A stretch of 59,585 nucleotides of DNA, taken from contig JADDMT010000155.1 in NCBI GenBank assembly GCA_021401465.1, positions 1-59,585 on the forward strand. Direction: 5' to 3'. Source of the DNA: Teratosphaeria epicoccoides. Lineage: Eukaryota; Ascomycota; Dothideomycetes; Mycosphaerellales; Teratosphaeriaceae. This document shows, piece after piece, positions 39,581 through 51,579 of the stretch (its first letter is position 1; each line of letters starts with the position of its first letter). Below the pieces are notes generated by a model that saw nothing but the letters and a program-made list of their open reading frames with translations, was not told where the DNA came from and ran no database searches. The translations under genes and the position numbers were made by a program.

Positions 39581-41152
39581 ATGTCTGCGGGTCTATACTA
39601 GAGCTTCTTCTTCTTCAATCAATTAATCAAGATCAATTAACCTGTCTTAGCTATAATAGCTTATATGCTACAGACTAAGTTCGACGCTACTCGCTCTGCC
39701 CGCGATTGTCGCTTATGTCGACAATGCCTTGACAACCTTAGTAGCCAAGCTGCACACATCTCTCCTCCGCGTGTTAGTAAGGCGTCCCCTACCTACAAGG
39801 TATGCGTAGCTTATACTAACCGAAGCATAGCTAAGATCTATGTTAGCAGATTTGATAAGGGCGGTATCTACCGCAATTATGTTAACTATAATAGCAAGCA
39901 TCAAAAATGCTAAGACCTCCCTAAAGAGATGTACAGCGAGTACAACTAGCTCTGCCGTAACATTGATGACTTCTAGAGTGCGCGCGATAAGGGGATTGCC
40001 GAAGGCACTCTGACTATAAACAGGCTACAGGCTAAGTACCGCGAGGCACTCGCCTACCTGCTCGGCGCCCTCTCGTGCTTTACTACAACTACTAACTGTT
40101 CTTATAGCAGTGTTCGCTTCGACTCTCTGCTAACAGGCGAAAACGTTTGTCTAGGTCTAATCGCAGACTTAGTCTAGAAGATCTTGAAGGTACTAACCGT
40201 TAGGGTCGAGACCTTCGCCATAGTACGTATATAGTGCAGGTACCCTCTAAGTATAGATGCTGACTTTCTCCGCTAGGCTAACGTTAGCGTCAAGAAATAT
40301 CCGACTAGCTGTTAGCGTTAGCAACTCGGGGCCCTTGCCTCTATTAACAATGACTTTAAGACGCGGATGATCCGCAAGAAGGTCATCAAGTAATTTACTA
40401 CTCCTGCTACTAAGGCCACGCCTTAGCGCTATACCGTGAGACAGCCTTCCTCCGAGCCGGTCCTAAGGACTAAGCTGTAAGTTACTTACTCGAATCCTGT
40501 TACGTGCGTATAGCTAACACATCGTAGCGCCGCTACTTACGCCGCCTTAACGCTACTGTCTAAGAAGAAGAAGAAGGCTAGGGCCGAACTTAAGGTTAGC
40601 GACGAGGAAGCCGAACCTTCCCTGCTTGCGACCCGCACTACGTCTGTTAAGACGCTAAGGCACAAGCCTCTAGGCTAGATCTTTGAGGATGAGGAGGATG
40701 ACGACGTCTAGGATACCTTTAGTCCTAACGTGATCCCTTCGCGCTATAGTGTCACTACACTAGTTACGCCTAAGGGGGACACTAAGTCTAATAATGTAGT
40801 CAACACTCGTGTCAAGAAGCGCAAGATGATCTCGAGGGCCGAGCACGACAGCCGCAAGCGCGCTCGAGTCTCTTCGCCTTCTGATGCTAAGGATGAGGTA
40901 CTCGTCGCGACTAGGCGCGGTAAGGATGTCGCTAGTTCTCTGGCTACTATAGGCTCTAAAGACGAGCTCCCTCGCAACCTACTAAAAGAGAAGATGCTAG
41001 CCTCTCTCCGTGGCGTTGCTACCCCCGTTACTCATAGTCGCTTTAGGGTGTTTAGTAGACCCTGTGTAGGTAGGCAGTCCCTAGTAGACTATAACAAGAA
41101 AGACTCTCCTGCTTTAGGTTCAGTTAGGAAGCCCCTAACTAGTAGTTGCTAA
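39581..41152 (+). pseudogene. Opposite-strand accessory ORF of family 2 (F copy, fullest)
   Basis: One frame of 524 codons, broken only by about 16 TAG/TAA stops with no frameshift, runs against gag-pol and converges with it (pol stop near 41293). The N-terminus shows CRLCRQC and a Cys/Tyr array VCVAYTNRSIAKIY...GGIYRNY...KHQKC; where F has Tyr (TAT), E still has Cys (TGT) at one position, as RIP predicts. A helical middle (INRLQAKYREALAYLLGAL) follows, then a basic tail (KKKKKARAELK, an acidic EDEEDDD, VKKRKMISRAEHDSRKRAR) resembling nuclear localisation signals. ATG 39581 is in frame, but E2 has GTG there, so the true start is uncertain. Unknown function; I know of no named family for it. 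Confidence 0.65.
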
Positions 41153-41292
41153 GCATTAGCTACGAAGCTAATCCGAGCATGTCTCTTGTTCTCCTTAGGT
41201 TTATTCTAGGTATGCCTTTAGGCATTAATGATGTATAAGTAGGGCGTTTGCTTCTTGTTGTTACTCCGCGCGTTATGCGCTACATACATGTG

Positions 41293-42039
41293 TCAAGAAT
41301 TCTGCTCTAAAGCCCTTATCTTCCTACGAATCGACCTTCTTAAGCCCTGCTTACGCCTCCTCTGCTCTTCGAATTCACGAATAGCTTCTAGAGCGTTCTT
41401 GTAGTCTTCGGCTAGAACCTATTATGTGTACTTAAGTAGGTATCCTTTCTACTTTACTAGATAGTACGTTGCGCCCTTACGCCGCATACTGTCCTTAATA
41501 CCCTCGACTTCCTACTCTTCGTTCTCTTCTGCTACTAGCATTAGGTCCGCGGGCTCTTTACCCTTGCGCTGTACCCATAGTTTGAGTAGAGATATGTAGA
41601 AGACGTCATGCACACGATACGACGCTAGCAATAATAGCTAGTATGCCTGCAAGCCTATCGCGTCATGTATCTAGAAGGGTCCGACGAACCTTGGCATCAT
41701 CTTCTTGCTTAGAAGTTTCAGCTTAAGATTCTTTGTTAATAGTAACACCTTTATACTAACTACATACTACATCGGTTTAGCACAGGCGTTATTATGTTTA
41801 ATCTAGGATTCTGAGGCCTTTTTCTAGTGTTCTATTAGCACTAAATGTACCTCGCGCATACGCCGCACTAATTCCGCAGCGGCTAGCACCCTCTCCTTAG
41901 AAGACTCGTCCTAAGGCGGTTCTAGGTGTATTTCCGGATCAAAGCTATAAAGAATCTGAAATGGCGACATGCGCATAGTAGCATGCATGCTGTTATTAAC
42001 TGCAAATTCCGCCATAGGAATTACGTCGGCCTAGGCATC
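41293..42039 (-). pseudogene. Pol C-terminus of F: integrase end and chromodomain
   Basis: Minus strand: the integrase tail, then a YYLVK-x-KGYL...LAEDYKNALEAIREFE chromodomain, and the end LRRSIRRKIRALEQNS with a TGA stop at 41293-41295. Same as E's 47918-48650. This makes family 2 a chromovirus as well. Confidence 0.7.
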
Positions 42040-44408
42040 TAATATAGATGTATATGCTATATGATATAGAAATATCTCGTAGTGTCACAGAGTAATCCGA
42101 CCTTTTAGTAGGTACAAGACAGCGCTGCTTTCTGCTTATCGCAGAGGTAGCGCTAAGGGTGCTTATAACCCCTGACGCTCCTTAATTAGGGAAAGCATGT
42201 CTGAGCCTAACCCCGCAGGGGTACTATAGGGTCAGCAACGTGAGGGCGTCCTACGTCGACAACTAATCCCTCTTAGACAACATACAAGCTAACGTATGTA
42301 TAAAGGACCCCCTTGCCATATGTGGCAGGGTTACTACATGCTAAGGGTAGGCATTAGAACCTATGCGGTTCTAATAGCCCCCTAGTATTAACCGTATCAC
42401 TGCCCCTCCTCCTATGAGGATGTCCCTAGCCTTACTAAGTAATGCACGCAGAACGTATAGGGTACAGGATGTAGCACGCTTATACCGCGCAAGGGTAAAT
42501 AGGTAGATAGCGTACGTAACATGTGTTATACGTATACCTTAACACCTTTGCAGCGAGTACAGGGCGGAGGCTACTAACTCGGGCGGGTTTTAACCTGTTA
42601 CATGTTAGGTAGCTTCGTAACACCTTCGCTTTACATGCGGATCAAGATACTAGGATACTATAAGCACGTACTTTAGTTAATCCTTGAAATTATAGGGCGA
42701 GCATACGCGCTAGCCTCGCCAAGTAGCTTGGCCGTCCCTATTTAGTCGTGACTATGAAGAATGTGTCGCAGAACCTTAGGGTAGTAGGAAAGTACGCGGA
42801 TGCTCTACGCGCGCTGCTCGAAACAGCAGGAGCGCGCTCCTAGGGCGGGCCTCGCCACATTTTCATGCTAGTAGGCTAGCACAAGTGTAGTTAGCGCACA
42901 TGCGTAATGGCCGCGTTATCCGTTATTGCATTATTCGGTCCCCTTATAAGTCAACTAAAGGCAGGTACTCTGCGCATGTAGTTTAAGTCACTAGCTTAAC
43001 AGTTGCGGTAGGCAACAGGGGGGCTGTTAGAGGGTATAAAAACCTCGTCGCTTTCCTAAACTTCCTGTTCTAAGATACTAACATCGACCTTCGCTCCTAT
43101 TTTGCTTAGCTTGCGCCTTGCCGTGTCTGCGGGTCTATACTAGAGCTTCTTCTTCTTCAATCAATTAATCAAGATCAATTAACCTGTCTTAGCTATAATA
43201 GCTCATGTCCTGCAGACTAAGTTCGACGCTACTCGCTCTGCCCGCGATTGTCGCTTATGTCGACAATGCCTTGACAACCTTAGTAGCCAAGCTGCACACA
43301 TCTCTCCTCCGCGTGTTAGTAAGGCGTCCCCTACCTACAAGGTATGCGTAGCTTATACTAACCGAAGCATAGCTAAGATCTATGTTAGCAGATTTGATAA
43401 GGGCGGTATCTACCGCAATTATGTTAACTATAATAGCAAGCATCAAAAATGCTAAGACCTCCCTAAAGAGATGTACAGCGAGTACAACTAGCTCTGCCGT
43501 AACATTGATGACTTCTAGAGTGCGCGCGATAAGGGGATTGCCGAAGGCACTCTGACTATAAACAGGCTACAGGCTAAGTACCGCGAGGCACTCGCCTACC
43601 TGCTCGGCGCCCTCTCGTGCTTTACTACAACTACTAACTGTTCTTATAGCAGTGTTCGCTTCGACTCTCTGCTAACAGGCGAAAACGTTTGTCTAGGTCT
43701 AATCGTAGACTTAGTCTAGAAGATCTTAAAGGTGCTAACTGTTAGGGTCGAGACCTTCGCTATAGTACGCATATAGTATAGGTACCCTCTAAGTATAAAT
43801 GCTGACTTTCTCTGCTAGGCTAATGTTAGCGTCGAGAAATATCTGACTAGCTGTTAGCGTTAGCAACTCGGGGCCCTTGCCTCTATTAACGATGACTTTA
43901 AGACGCGGATGATCCGCAAGAAGGTTATCAAGCAATTTACTACTCCCGCTACTAAGGCTACGCCCTAGCGCCGTACCGAGAGACAGCCTGCCTCTAAGCT
44001 AGTCCTAAGGACTAAGCCGTAAGTTACTTACTTAAATCCTGTCGCATGCGTATAGCTAACACATTGTAGCGCCGCTGCCTACACTGCCTTAACGCTACTT
44101 TCTAAGAAGAAGAAGAAGGCTAGGGCCGAAATTAAGGTTAGCGACAAGGAAGCCGAACCTTCCCCGCTTGCGACCCGCACTACGTCTGTTAAGACACTAA
44201 GGCATAAGCCTCTAGGCTAGATCTTTGAGGATGAGGAGGATGACAACGTCTAGGATACCTTCGGTCCTAACGTGATCCCTTCGCGCCGTAGTGTCACTAT
44301 ACTAGTTACGCCTAAGGGGGACACCGAGTCCGATGATGTAGTCGACACTCGTGTCAAGAAGCGCAAGATGATCTCAAGGGCCGAGCGCGACAGCCGCAAG
44401 CGCGTTTC
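42040..44408 (-). mobile_element. Family-2 element E2, 3' portion (truncated)
   Basis: 3' LTR 42040-42399 (its end ACCGTATCA keeps the ancestral TATCA), purine tract, promoter region and a truncated accessory frame up to about 44408, where unrelated sequence starts. A 5-bp GCATC precedes the LTR (42035-42039) as a likely target duplication in F; the right-hand partner is not present. Confidence 0.8.
43116..44408 (+). pseudogene. Accessory ORF of family 2, E2 copy, truncated
   Basis: Same frame as F's accessory ORF, beginning near the GTG that corresponds to F's ATG and cut at the ...DSRKR region near 44408. From 43213 to 43705 it is identical base for base to F 39671-40163, while flanks differ by many transitions. 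Its TATA box is at 43035. Confidence 0.65.
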
Positions 44409-45324
44409 TTGATTAGCATCTCTGCTAGCGTAGTACTCACGGCTACGTTCGCGACTAGCTTGTCATCATTATCATCATTAATTAATATTACCTTGTTAGT
44501 GCTAACGCATGCTCGCTTCGTAACCTTCTTAGCTTCTACTCTCGCTACAAATGCGGCCTTTGCCTCTGCTACTTGCTGCTACTTCTTGTACTCTGCCTGT
44601 TACTCTGTAGTCTGTAGTCTATATAGTCGAGCTATGATGACACTAATATCAGTCAAATTGTCTGAGTCATCTAACAGCGTCTTGTCTACCCCTTCTAACT
44701 TAGTGATAGATCGGACAGACTCTAGCGCCTTTACTAGACTAACGCGCTCTGCCTGCTTAGCTAGGGCATTACGCTCCAAGTCTAAGAACAATGTAGTATT
44801 GTCAAGAGAGGCTAGATCGAATGACTCGGAGTCGTCAAATATTAATAAGGGCCTACTTAGTAGATACTCTAACTCTCTTGAAGTAATAGAGTCGTACATC
44901 TCGATAAGGAAGAACGCCTTATAGACAGCGGACTTCCTTGTAGGCTTAAAGACACTAAGCATCTCGGCGACGTTCTTATAATCGTTCTAATCTGCAACGA
45001 TTATCGCAGGCTTGTTATGAGCGTTAAACTTGCTATCCTTCGCCTTAGGGTCTTTGACAAAGTACTACTTGCGAAACAATGGATTACTAACTAGACCTTA
45101 GAGGTGCTTGTCTTGCCGCTCGTCCTGCAATATAGCCCGCGCTGCTAAGAAGGCCTTAAGTAATACCGTGTACTTAGTGCAAAGACTAAAAGGTATGTTA
45201 ATTTTACCTACGAAGACCTTATTAGTCAGATTTAGCTTAAGGCAGTTCTTAGTAAATCCGCTTATCATTAGTAGGTATAAGCTAGATCTCCTACTCGTAC
45301 ATCCTTGTGTCGATCTTTAGCGGC
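44409..45324 (-). pseudogene. Unrecognised minus-strand ORF fragment, lightly damaged
   Basis: The minus strand gives about 270 residues with only a few stops: FTKNCLKLNLTNKVFVGKINI, AFLAARAILQDERQDKHL, LVSNPLFRK, YFVKDPKAKDSKFNAHNK, an uninterrupted 120-codon stretch (MLSVFKPTRKSAVYKAFFLI...), and a lysine-rich end. The plus-strand frame over it is a shadow. It matches neither Gypsy family. It lies between truncated E2 and E and may be part of another transposon's protein. I cannot name it. Confidence 0.45.
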
Positions 45325-45684
45325 TAATATAGATGTATATGCTATATAATATGAAAATATCTCGTAGTGTGACAGAGTAATCCGACCTTTTAATAGGTAC
45401 AAGATAGCGCTACTTTCTGCTTATTACAGAGGTAGCGCTAAGGGTGCTTATAACCCCTAACGCCCCTTAATTAGGGAAAGCATGTCCGAGCCTATCCCCG
45501 TAGGGGTATCGTAAGGTTAGCGATGTAGGGGCATCCTATGTTAACTATTAATCCTACTTAGATGACATACAAGCTAATGTATGTACGAAGGACCCCCTTG
45601 CTATGTATAGCAAGGTCACTACATACTAAGGGTAGGCATTAGAACCTATGCGGTTCTAATAGCCCCCTAGTATTAACCGTATTA
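45325..45684 (-). repeat. Family-2 LTR, 3' LTR of E (360 bp)
   Basis: TAATATAGATGTATATGC...TTAACCGTATTA in plus orientation; same length as its partner at 52932-53291. Confidence 0.85.
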
Positions 45685-45704
45685 CTGCCCCTCCTCCTAT
45701 GAGG
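45685..45704 (-). promoter_or_regulatory. Polypurine tract of E
   Basis: The minus strand reads CATAGGAGGAGGGGCAG directly before the 3' LTR. The same tract adjoins the LTRs of F (38858) and E2 (42400). Confidence 0.75.
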
Positions 45705-46320
45705 ATGTCCCTAGCCTTACTAAGTAATACACGCGGAACATATAGGGTACGAGATATAGCACGCTTACACCGCGCAAGAGTAAATAGGTAGACAGCCTAT
45801 GTAACATATGTCATGCGTATACCTTAACACCTTTGTAGCAAGTACAGGGTAGAGGCTACTAACTCGGGCGGGTTTTAATCTGTTACATGTTAGGCGGCTT
45901 CGTAATACCTTCGCTTTACATGCAGATTAAGATATTAGGAAACTACAAGTACATACTTTAGTTAATCTTTAAAATAGTAGGGTAAGTATGCGCGCTAGCC
46001 TTACTAAGTAGCTTAGCTGTCCCTATTTAGTCGTGACCGTGAAGAACGTGTCACAGAACCTTAGGGTAGTAGGAATATACGCGGACACTCTACGCGTACT
46101 ACTCGAAACAGTAGGAGCGCGCTCCTAGCGCGGGTCTCGCCACATTTTCATGCTAGTAGACTAGCACGAGTACGGTTAGCGTACATGCGTAATAGCCGCG
46201 TTATCTGTTCTTGCATTATTCGGTCCCCTTATAAGTTAACTAAAGGTAGGTACTCTGCGCATGTAGTTCGAGTTACTAGCTTAACGGTTGCGGTAGGCAA
46301 CAGGGGGGGCTGTCAAAGGG

Positions 46321-46328
46321 TATAAAAA
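46321..46328 (+). promoter_or_regulatory. TATA box of the accessory ORF in E
   Basis: TATAAAAA at the position conserved in F and E2; the in-frame ATG follows at 46408. Confidence 0.55.
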
Positions 46329-46407
46329 CCTCGCCGCCTTCCTAAACTTCCTGTTCTAAAACACTAACACTAACCTCTACTTCTATTTCGCTAGCTTATA
46401 CCTCGCT

Positions 46408-47776
46408 ATGTCTGCAGGTCTAAACTAGAGCTCCTTCTTCTTCAATTAATCAATTAAGATCAATCGACTCATCCTAGTAATAATAGCTTATGTGCTATAG
46501 ACTAAGTTCGACGCTACTTGCTCTGCCCGCGACTATTACTCGTGTCGACAATACCTTAACAACCTTAGTAGCTAAGCTGCACACATCTCTCCTCCGCGTG
46601 TTAGTAAGGCGTCCCCTACCTACAAGGTATGCGTAGCTTATACTAACCGAAGCATAGCTAAGATCTATGTTAGCAGATTTGATGAGAGTAGTGTCTACTA
46701 TAATTGTGTCAACTATAATAGCAAGCATCAAAAATGCCAAGACCTCCCTAAAGAGGTGTATGGTAAGTATAACTAGCTCTGCTATAACATTAATGACTTC
46801 TAGAGTACGCGTAACAAGGGGGTTACTAAAGGTACTCTGACTATAAACAGGCTATAGGCTAAGTACCGCGAGGTACTCGCCTACCTACTCGGCACCCTCT
46901 CGTGCTTTACTACGACTGCTAACTGTTCTCATAGCAGTGTTTGCTTCGACTCTCTGCTAATAGGCGAAACGTTTGTCTAGGTCTAATCGTAGACTTAGTC
47001 TAGAAGATCTTAAAGGTGCTAACCGTTAGGGTCGAGACCTTCGCCATAGTATGCATATAGTGCGGGTACCCTCTAAGTATAGATGCTGACTTTCTCCGCT
47101 AGGCTAATATTAGCGTCGAGAAATATCCGATTAGCTACTAGCGTTAGCAACTTAGGGCCCTTACATCTATTAACAATGACTTTGAGATGCGGATAATCTG
47201 CAAGAAGGTTATCAAGCAATTCACCGTTCCTGCCGCTAAGGCCACGCCCTAGCGCCGTACTAAGAGGCAGCCTGCCTCTAAGCTAGTCCTAAGGACTAAG
47301 CTGTAAGTTACTTACTCGAATCCTGTCGCATGCATATAGCTAACACATCGTAGCGCCGCTGCTTACGCCGCCTTAACGCTACTGTCTAAGAAGAAGAAGA
47401 AGGCTAGGGCCGAACTTAAGGTTAGCCACGAGGAAGCCGAACCTTCCCTGCTTGCGATCCGTACTACGTCCGCTAAGACACTAAGGCACAAGCCTCTAGG
47501 CTAGATCTTCAAGGATAAGGAGGATGATGACGTCTAGGATACCTTCGGTCCTATTGTAATCCCTTCGCGCTATAGTGTTGCCATACTAGTTACGCCTAAG
47601 GGAGACACTAAGTCTGATAATGTAGTCAACACTTATGTCAAGAAGCGCAAGATGATCTCGAGGGCCGAGCGCGACATAGTAGACCCCGTGTAGGTAGGCA
47701 GTCCCTAGCGGACTATAATAAGAAAGACTCTTCTGCTTCGGGTTTAGTCAGGAAGCCCTTAACTAGTAGTCGCTAA
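46408..47776 (+). pseudogene. Accessory ORF of family 2, E copy
   Basis: Same frame as F from ATG 46408. It carries a 1-bp deletion (GGCGAAACG against GGCGAAAACG) and a roughly 190-bp deletion near 47675 that removes part of the basic tail, besides TAG stops. It keeps the Cys in YNCVNY, where F and E2 have Tyr. The 107 bp at 46577-46683 are identical in all three copies. Confidence 0.65.
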
Positions 47777-47917
47777 GCATTAGCTACAAAGCTAATCCGA
47801 GCATGTCTCTTATTCTCCTTAGGTTTTTTTCTAGGTATGCCTTTAGGCATTAATGATGTATAAGTAGGGCGTTTGCTTCTCGTTATTACTTTGCGCGTTA
47901 TACGCTATATACACATA

Positions 47918-50900
47918 TCAAGAATTCTGCTCTAAAACTCTTATCTTCCTACGAATCGACCTTCTTAAGCCCTACTTATGCCTCCTCTACTCTTCGAATT
48001 CACGAATAGCTTCTAGAGCGTTCTTGTAGTCCTCGGCTAGAACCTATTATGTGTACTTAGGTAGGTATCCTTTCTACTTTACTAGATAGTACGTTACGCC
48101 TTTACGCTACATACTGTCCTTAATACCCTCGACTTCCTACTCTTTGTTCTCTTCTGCTACTAGCATTAGGTCCGCAGGCTCTTCGCCCTCGCGCTATACC
48201 TATAGTTTGAGTAGAGATACGTAGAAGACGTTATGCACACGATACGACAATAGCAACGATAGCAAGTACGCCTACGAGCCTATCACGTCGCGTATCTAGA
48301 AGGGTCCGACGAACCTTAGCATCATCTTCTTACTTAGAAGTTTCAGCTTAAGATTCTTCGTTAATAGTAACACCTTTCTACTAACTACGTACTACATCGG
48401 TTTAGCATAGGCGTTATTATGTTTAATCTAGGATTCTAAGGCCTTTTTCTAGTGTTCTATTAGCACCGAATGTACCTCGCGCATACGCCGCGCTAATTCC
48501 GTGGCGGCTGGCACCCTCTCCTTAGAAGACTCGTCCTAAGGTAGTTCTAGGTGTATTTCTAGATTAAAGCTATAAAGAACCTAAAATGGCGACATGCGCA
48601 TAGTAGCATGCACGCTATTATTAACTACAAATTCCGCTATAGGAATTACGTCAGGCTAGGCATCCTAGTTCTTAGCGTAGTAGCACTAAAGGTACTACTT
48701 AAGAGTCTAGTTCATACATTTAGTCTAACCATTAGTCTGTAGATAGAATGCTGTACTTAGGTAGTACTTAACACGCGCCTTAAACACAAATTCTTGCTAG
48801 TATTTACTAGTAAAGACAGAACCTTGATCTAATAGGATACTTTAGGGGATACTAAAGCGTTATATAACTTCGTCGCGAAGTAGTTGCGCAAGCTCGCCGC
48901 TTGTATACTTTTTCGTATATAGGATAAAGACATTCATCTTCAAGTATTAGTCGACTACTACAAGGACAGCATTAACTACATTGCCTCTCTATCTTGCTAG
49001 TAGCAAATTAGTAATGAAATCCATGGTCAAGTCTTGCTATAGTCTCTCTAGTAGTAGGAGCGCCTAAGCATCGCCATAGGGGCGATAGCGCTAATATTTG
49101 CTAATCTAGTATGTCTAGTAGGATTTGACATAGTCAGAGACATCCTGTTCTAGCGTCGGCTACTAGTATTTGCGTCCGAGAAGCGTGTTTGTCTTCTCTG
49201 CGCCAAAATGGCCTGCAAGTTCATTATCATAATGAATACAGAGGAGCTGCAAACAGAGTACGTAGTTAGCAGGTATGTAGAGCCTATTATCAAAGTACTA
49301 TAAGTCGCCTGACTTAGTCTAGTACTTCGGACTACCTGTAGTGTCCTAGAGGGCTACACCCTTACTAATTAACTCTAGTTCTCGCTCTTGTAACTGCTAA
49401 ATAAGTCTCGAGACTTCTTTAAAGGGTTCTTTAGACATCGCATGCTTACTACATGTGAGCTAGTTAACTACTACACGGATCGAGCTAGACATAGTCGCCA
49501 TAACTGCTAGGTAGGAGGGTTCGTTGCTAGCAGAGGCCGTGAGGCCCTATTAGACTTGCAGTCGACCTATAAGAGGAGCTAACGACAGGTCGCTACCCTA
49601 AACTACAAGCTTCGTTTACAGCGTAGGGAGGAGCTATTAGTTACCCTGCTCCCTAGTATTATAGTCTAGTTGTTGCGAAGGACTGTTAGCTAGGTTCGTC
49701 TTTCTAGAACGATGCTAGATAAAGAAGTCAAAGCTAGCAAGGAAGGTCGCCTACCTTGCTTACTAACTACTTAGCTGTTTCACGCCTATGAAGCTGTAAA
49801 GGTTATTATAGTTAGTAAGCACCTTAATAGGGTACGCTACGCCTTCGAGGTAGTGTTAGTACTCCTTAAAGCTGTTAACAATAGCTAAAAGCTCTTAGTT
49901 ATAAGTCTCGTAGTTAAGTTTAGCGCCTTGTATCTTCCGCGACTAGAAGGTAATTAGGTACTATTACGTACTACCTTCGTGTAACTAGAGCTGCGATATA
50001 ATTGCGGCTATTGCGAATTTTGAAGTATTAGTCTCTATTCGGATCTTCGTAGCGGGGTCAAAGTGCCGAAGTATAGGCGTAGTTTAAAAAGCTGCTTTAA
50101 GTTTAGAGAAAGCTTTGCTCTAAGCCTCCTCCTAAGGCACTATCCCTAGCTTTTTTCCTTAAATCGCGCCCTTTGCGAGGGCTGTAAGAGGAGCTACAAT
50201 CTTCAAGTAGGATTGTATGAATCTGCGATAGAAGTTAGTAAATCCTAGGAACACCTGTACTTCTTAGAGAGTAGTTAGCTATAGCTACTCTGCGATTATA
50301 GACACCCTTTAGTCATCCATGATAACTCCTTCTGTAGAGACAATGTATCCAAGAAACTTAATCCTATCTGTTAGGAATAAGCACTTCTTTAGGTTCGCAT
50401 ATAGAGCGAACTTGCGGAGCCGTTTAAGTACTATCCTTAGATGCCGAATATGCTTCTCCTTCAAGTTAGAGTAGACTAGTATATCGTCTAAATATACTAC
50501 GTAGCAGGTGTCAACGAGACCGGCTAGGGCCTAGTTAACATACGCTTAGAACGTCGCTAGTATGTTAGTTAAGCTAAATAGCATCACTATATACTCGAAG
50601 TGTCTATACTACATTTAGAACGTAGTCTTCTACTTGTCGCCCTTTCGGATTAGTATCTAGTAGTAGGCGTCCTTCAAGTCGATAGACAAGAAGATAGCGG
50701 CGTGACTAAGGCGGTCAAGCGTCTCGCTAATAAGTAGTAGGGGGCAGCGGTTCTTCTAAGTTACTACGTTAAGGCCCTTATAGTTAACGCATAGGCGGAG
50801 CGTGTTATCCTTCTTTAGGACAAACATAACTAGCGCTCTAGCCTCGCTGTTACTTCGTCAGATCCACGCGTTTCTTTACGCCTTGTAGAGATAGTCTCGA

Positions 50901-51450
50901 AGTGTTTCGAGCTACAATTCTAACATAGGGTACAGAGGTTAATACGGAGGATTATAACCCTCCTTAAGGTTAATCGCATGTTCCGCGTCTAGGGCCTAGG
51001 TATAGGCCGCAGCCTCTACGTCGAAAATATCGGCGTATTCCTCTAACTTAGGCAGAAGGGTAACGTCTTCCTTAACATTCTGTATGCGGACCGCATATAT
51101 ACATTAGAACTTCTTCATGTCCTTGTAGAAGCCATGTACGTCACGCATCCTTACTGCAGGAACTTCGCCTATAGAGCTATAGAACTAATTGTTAGTAGCT
51201 CTATTAACAACGACTCCCTACTTGTAGCGCTAAGGGCAGCTAAGTAGGAGCTCCTTATTAGGAATGTCTTTAGCGTAGAAGACTTCGTTAGTCTCGCGCA
51301 CTTCTTCTAAGGAGTCCGCGAGTTAGAGGCGCACGTTATACGCGCCTTAAGCTGCTACGCCTTCGCCCTAAAAGGACTTCATAGTAGGTAGCAGGGCTCC
51401 TAGGATTAGCTTTAAACCAAGCTGTACGATTACCTACTAGGGTATCACGT
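47918..51450 (-). pseudogene. Pol of element E (protease/RT/RNase H/integrase/chromodomain)
   Basis: Minus strand: CYVVYLDDILVY (50475-50510) with intact catalytic aspartates, RNase H near 49.8-50.06 kb, the integrase zinc region near 49.1-49.25 kb and the DDE core to about 48.7 kb, then the chromodomain (YLVK...KGYLPKYT, near 48.1 kb) and C-terminal IRRKIRVLEQNS. TAG stops at Gln/Trp sites. It serves as the uninterrupted reference for C and D. Confidence 0.85.
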
Positions 51451-51579
51451 TAACCTCCGCAAGGTTGTCTAGCATATAGTCTACTAGCTTAAGCGAGCTA
51501 TTAACTTAGACCGTACTAGATAGGCGCTAGGCAGGCCATAAGTCTACACTATTAGTAACAGACAGCTTAGATACCCGTA

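Larger units (their letters stand above)
38498..42039 (-). mobile_element. Family-2 element F, 3' portion (truncated)
   Basis: A minus-strand copy: 3' LTR 38498-38857, purine tract (38858-38872, minus strand), the opposite-strand accessory frame with its promoter (39.0-41.15 kb), then the pol C-terminus with chromodomain and part of integrase (41293-42039). It ends where the LTR of E2 starts; E at 48658 shows the uninterrupted sequence. Apparently F was hit by the E2 insertion and its 5' part was later lost. Confidence 0.8.

Noticed and set aside
44409..44924. Plus-strand 171-codon frame
   Set aside because: Leu/Ser/Thr-rich low-complexity translation; the opposite strand carries the more protein-like, charged sequence.
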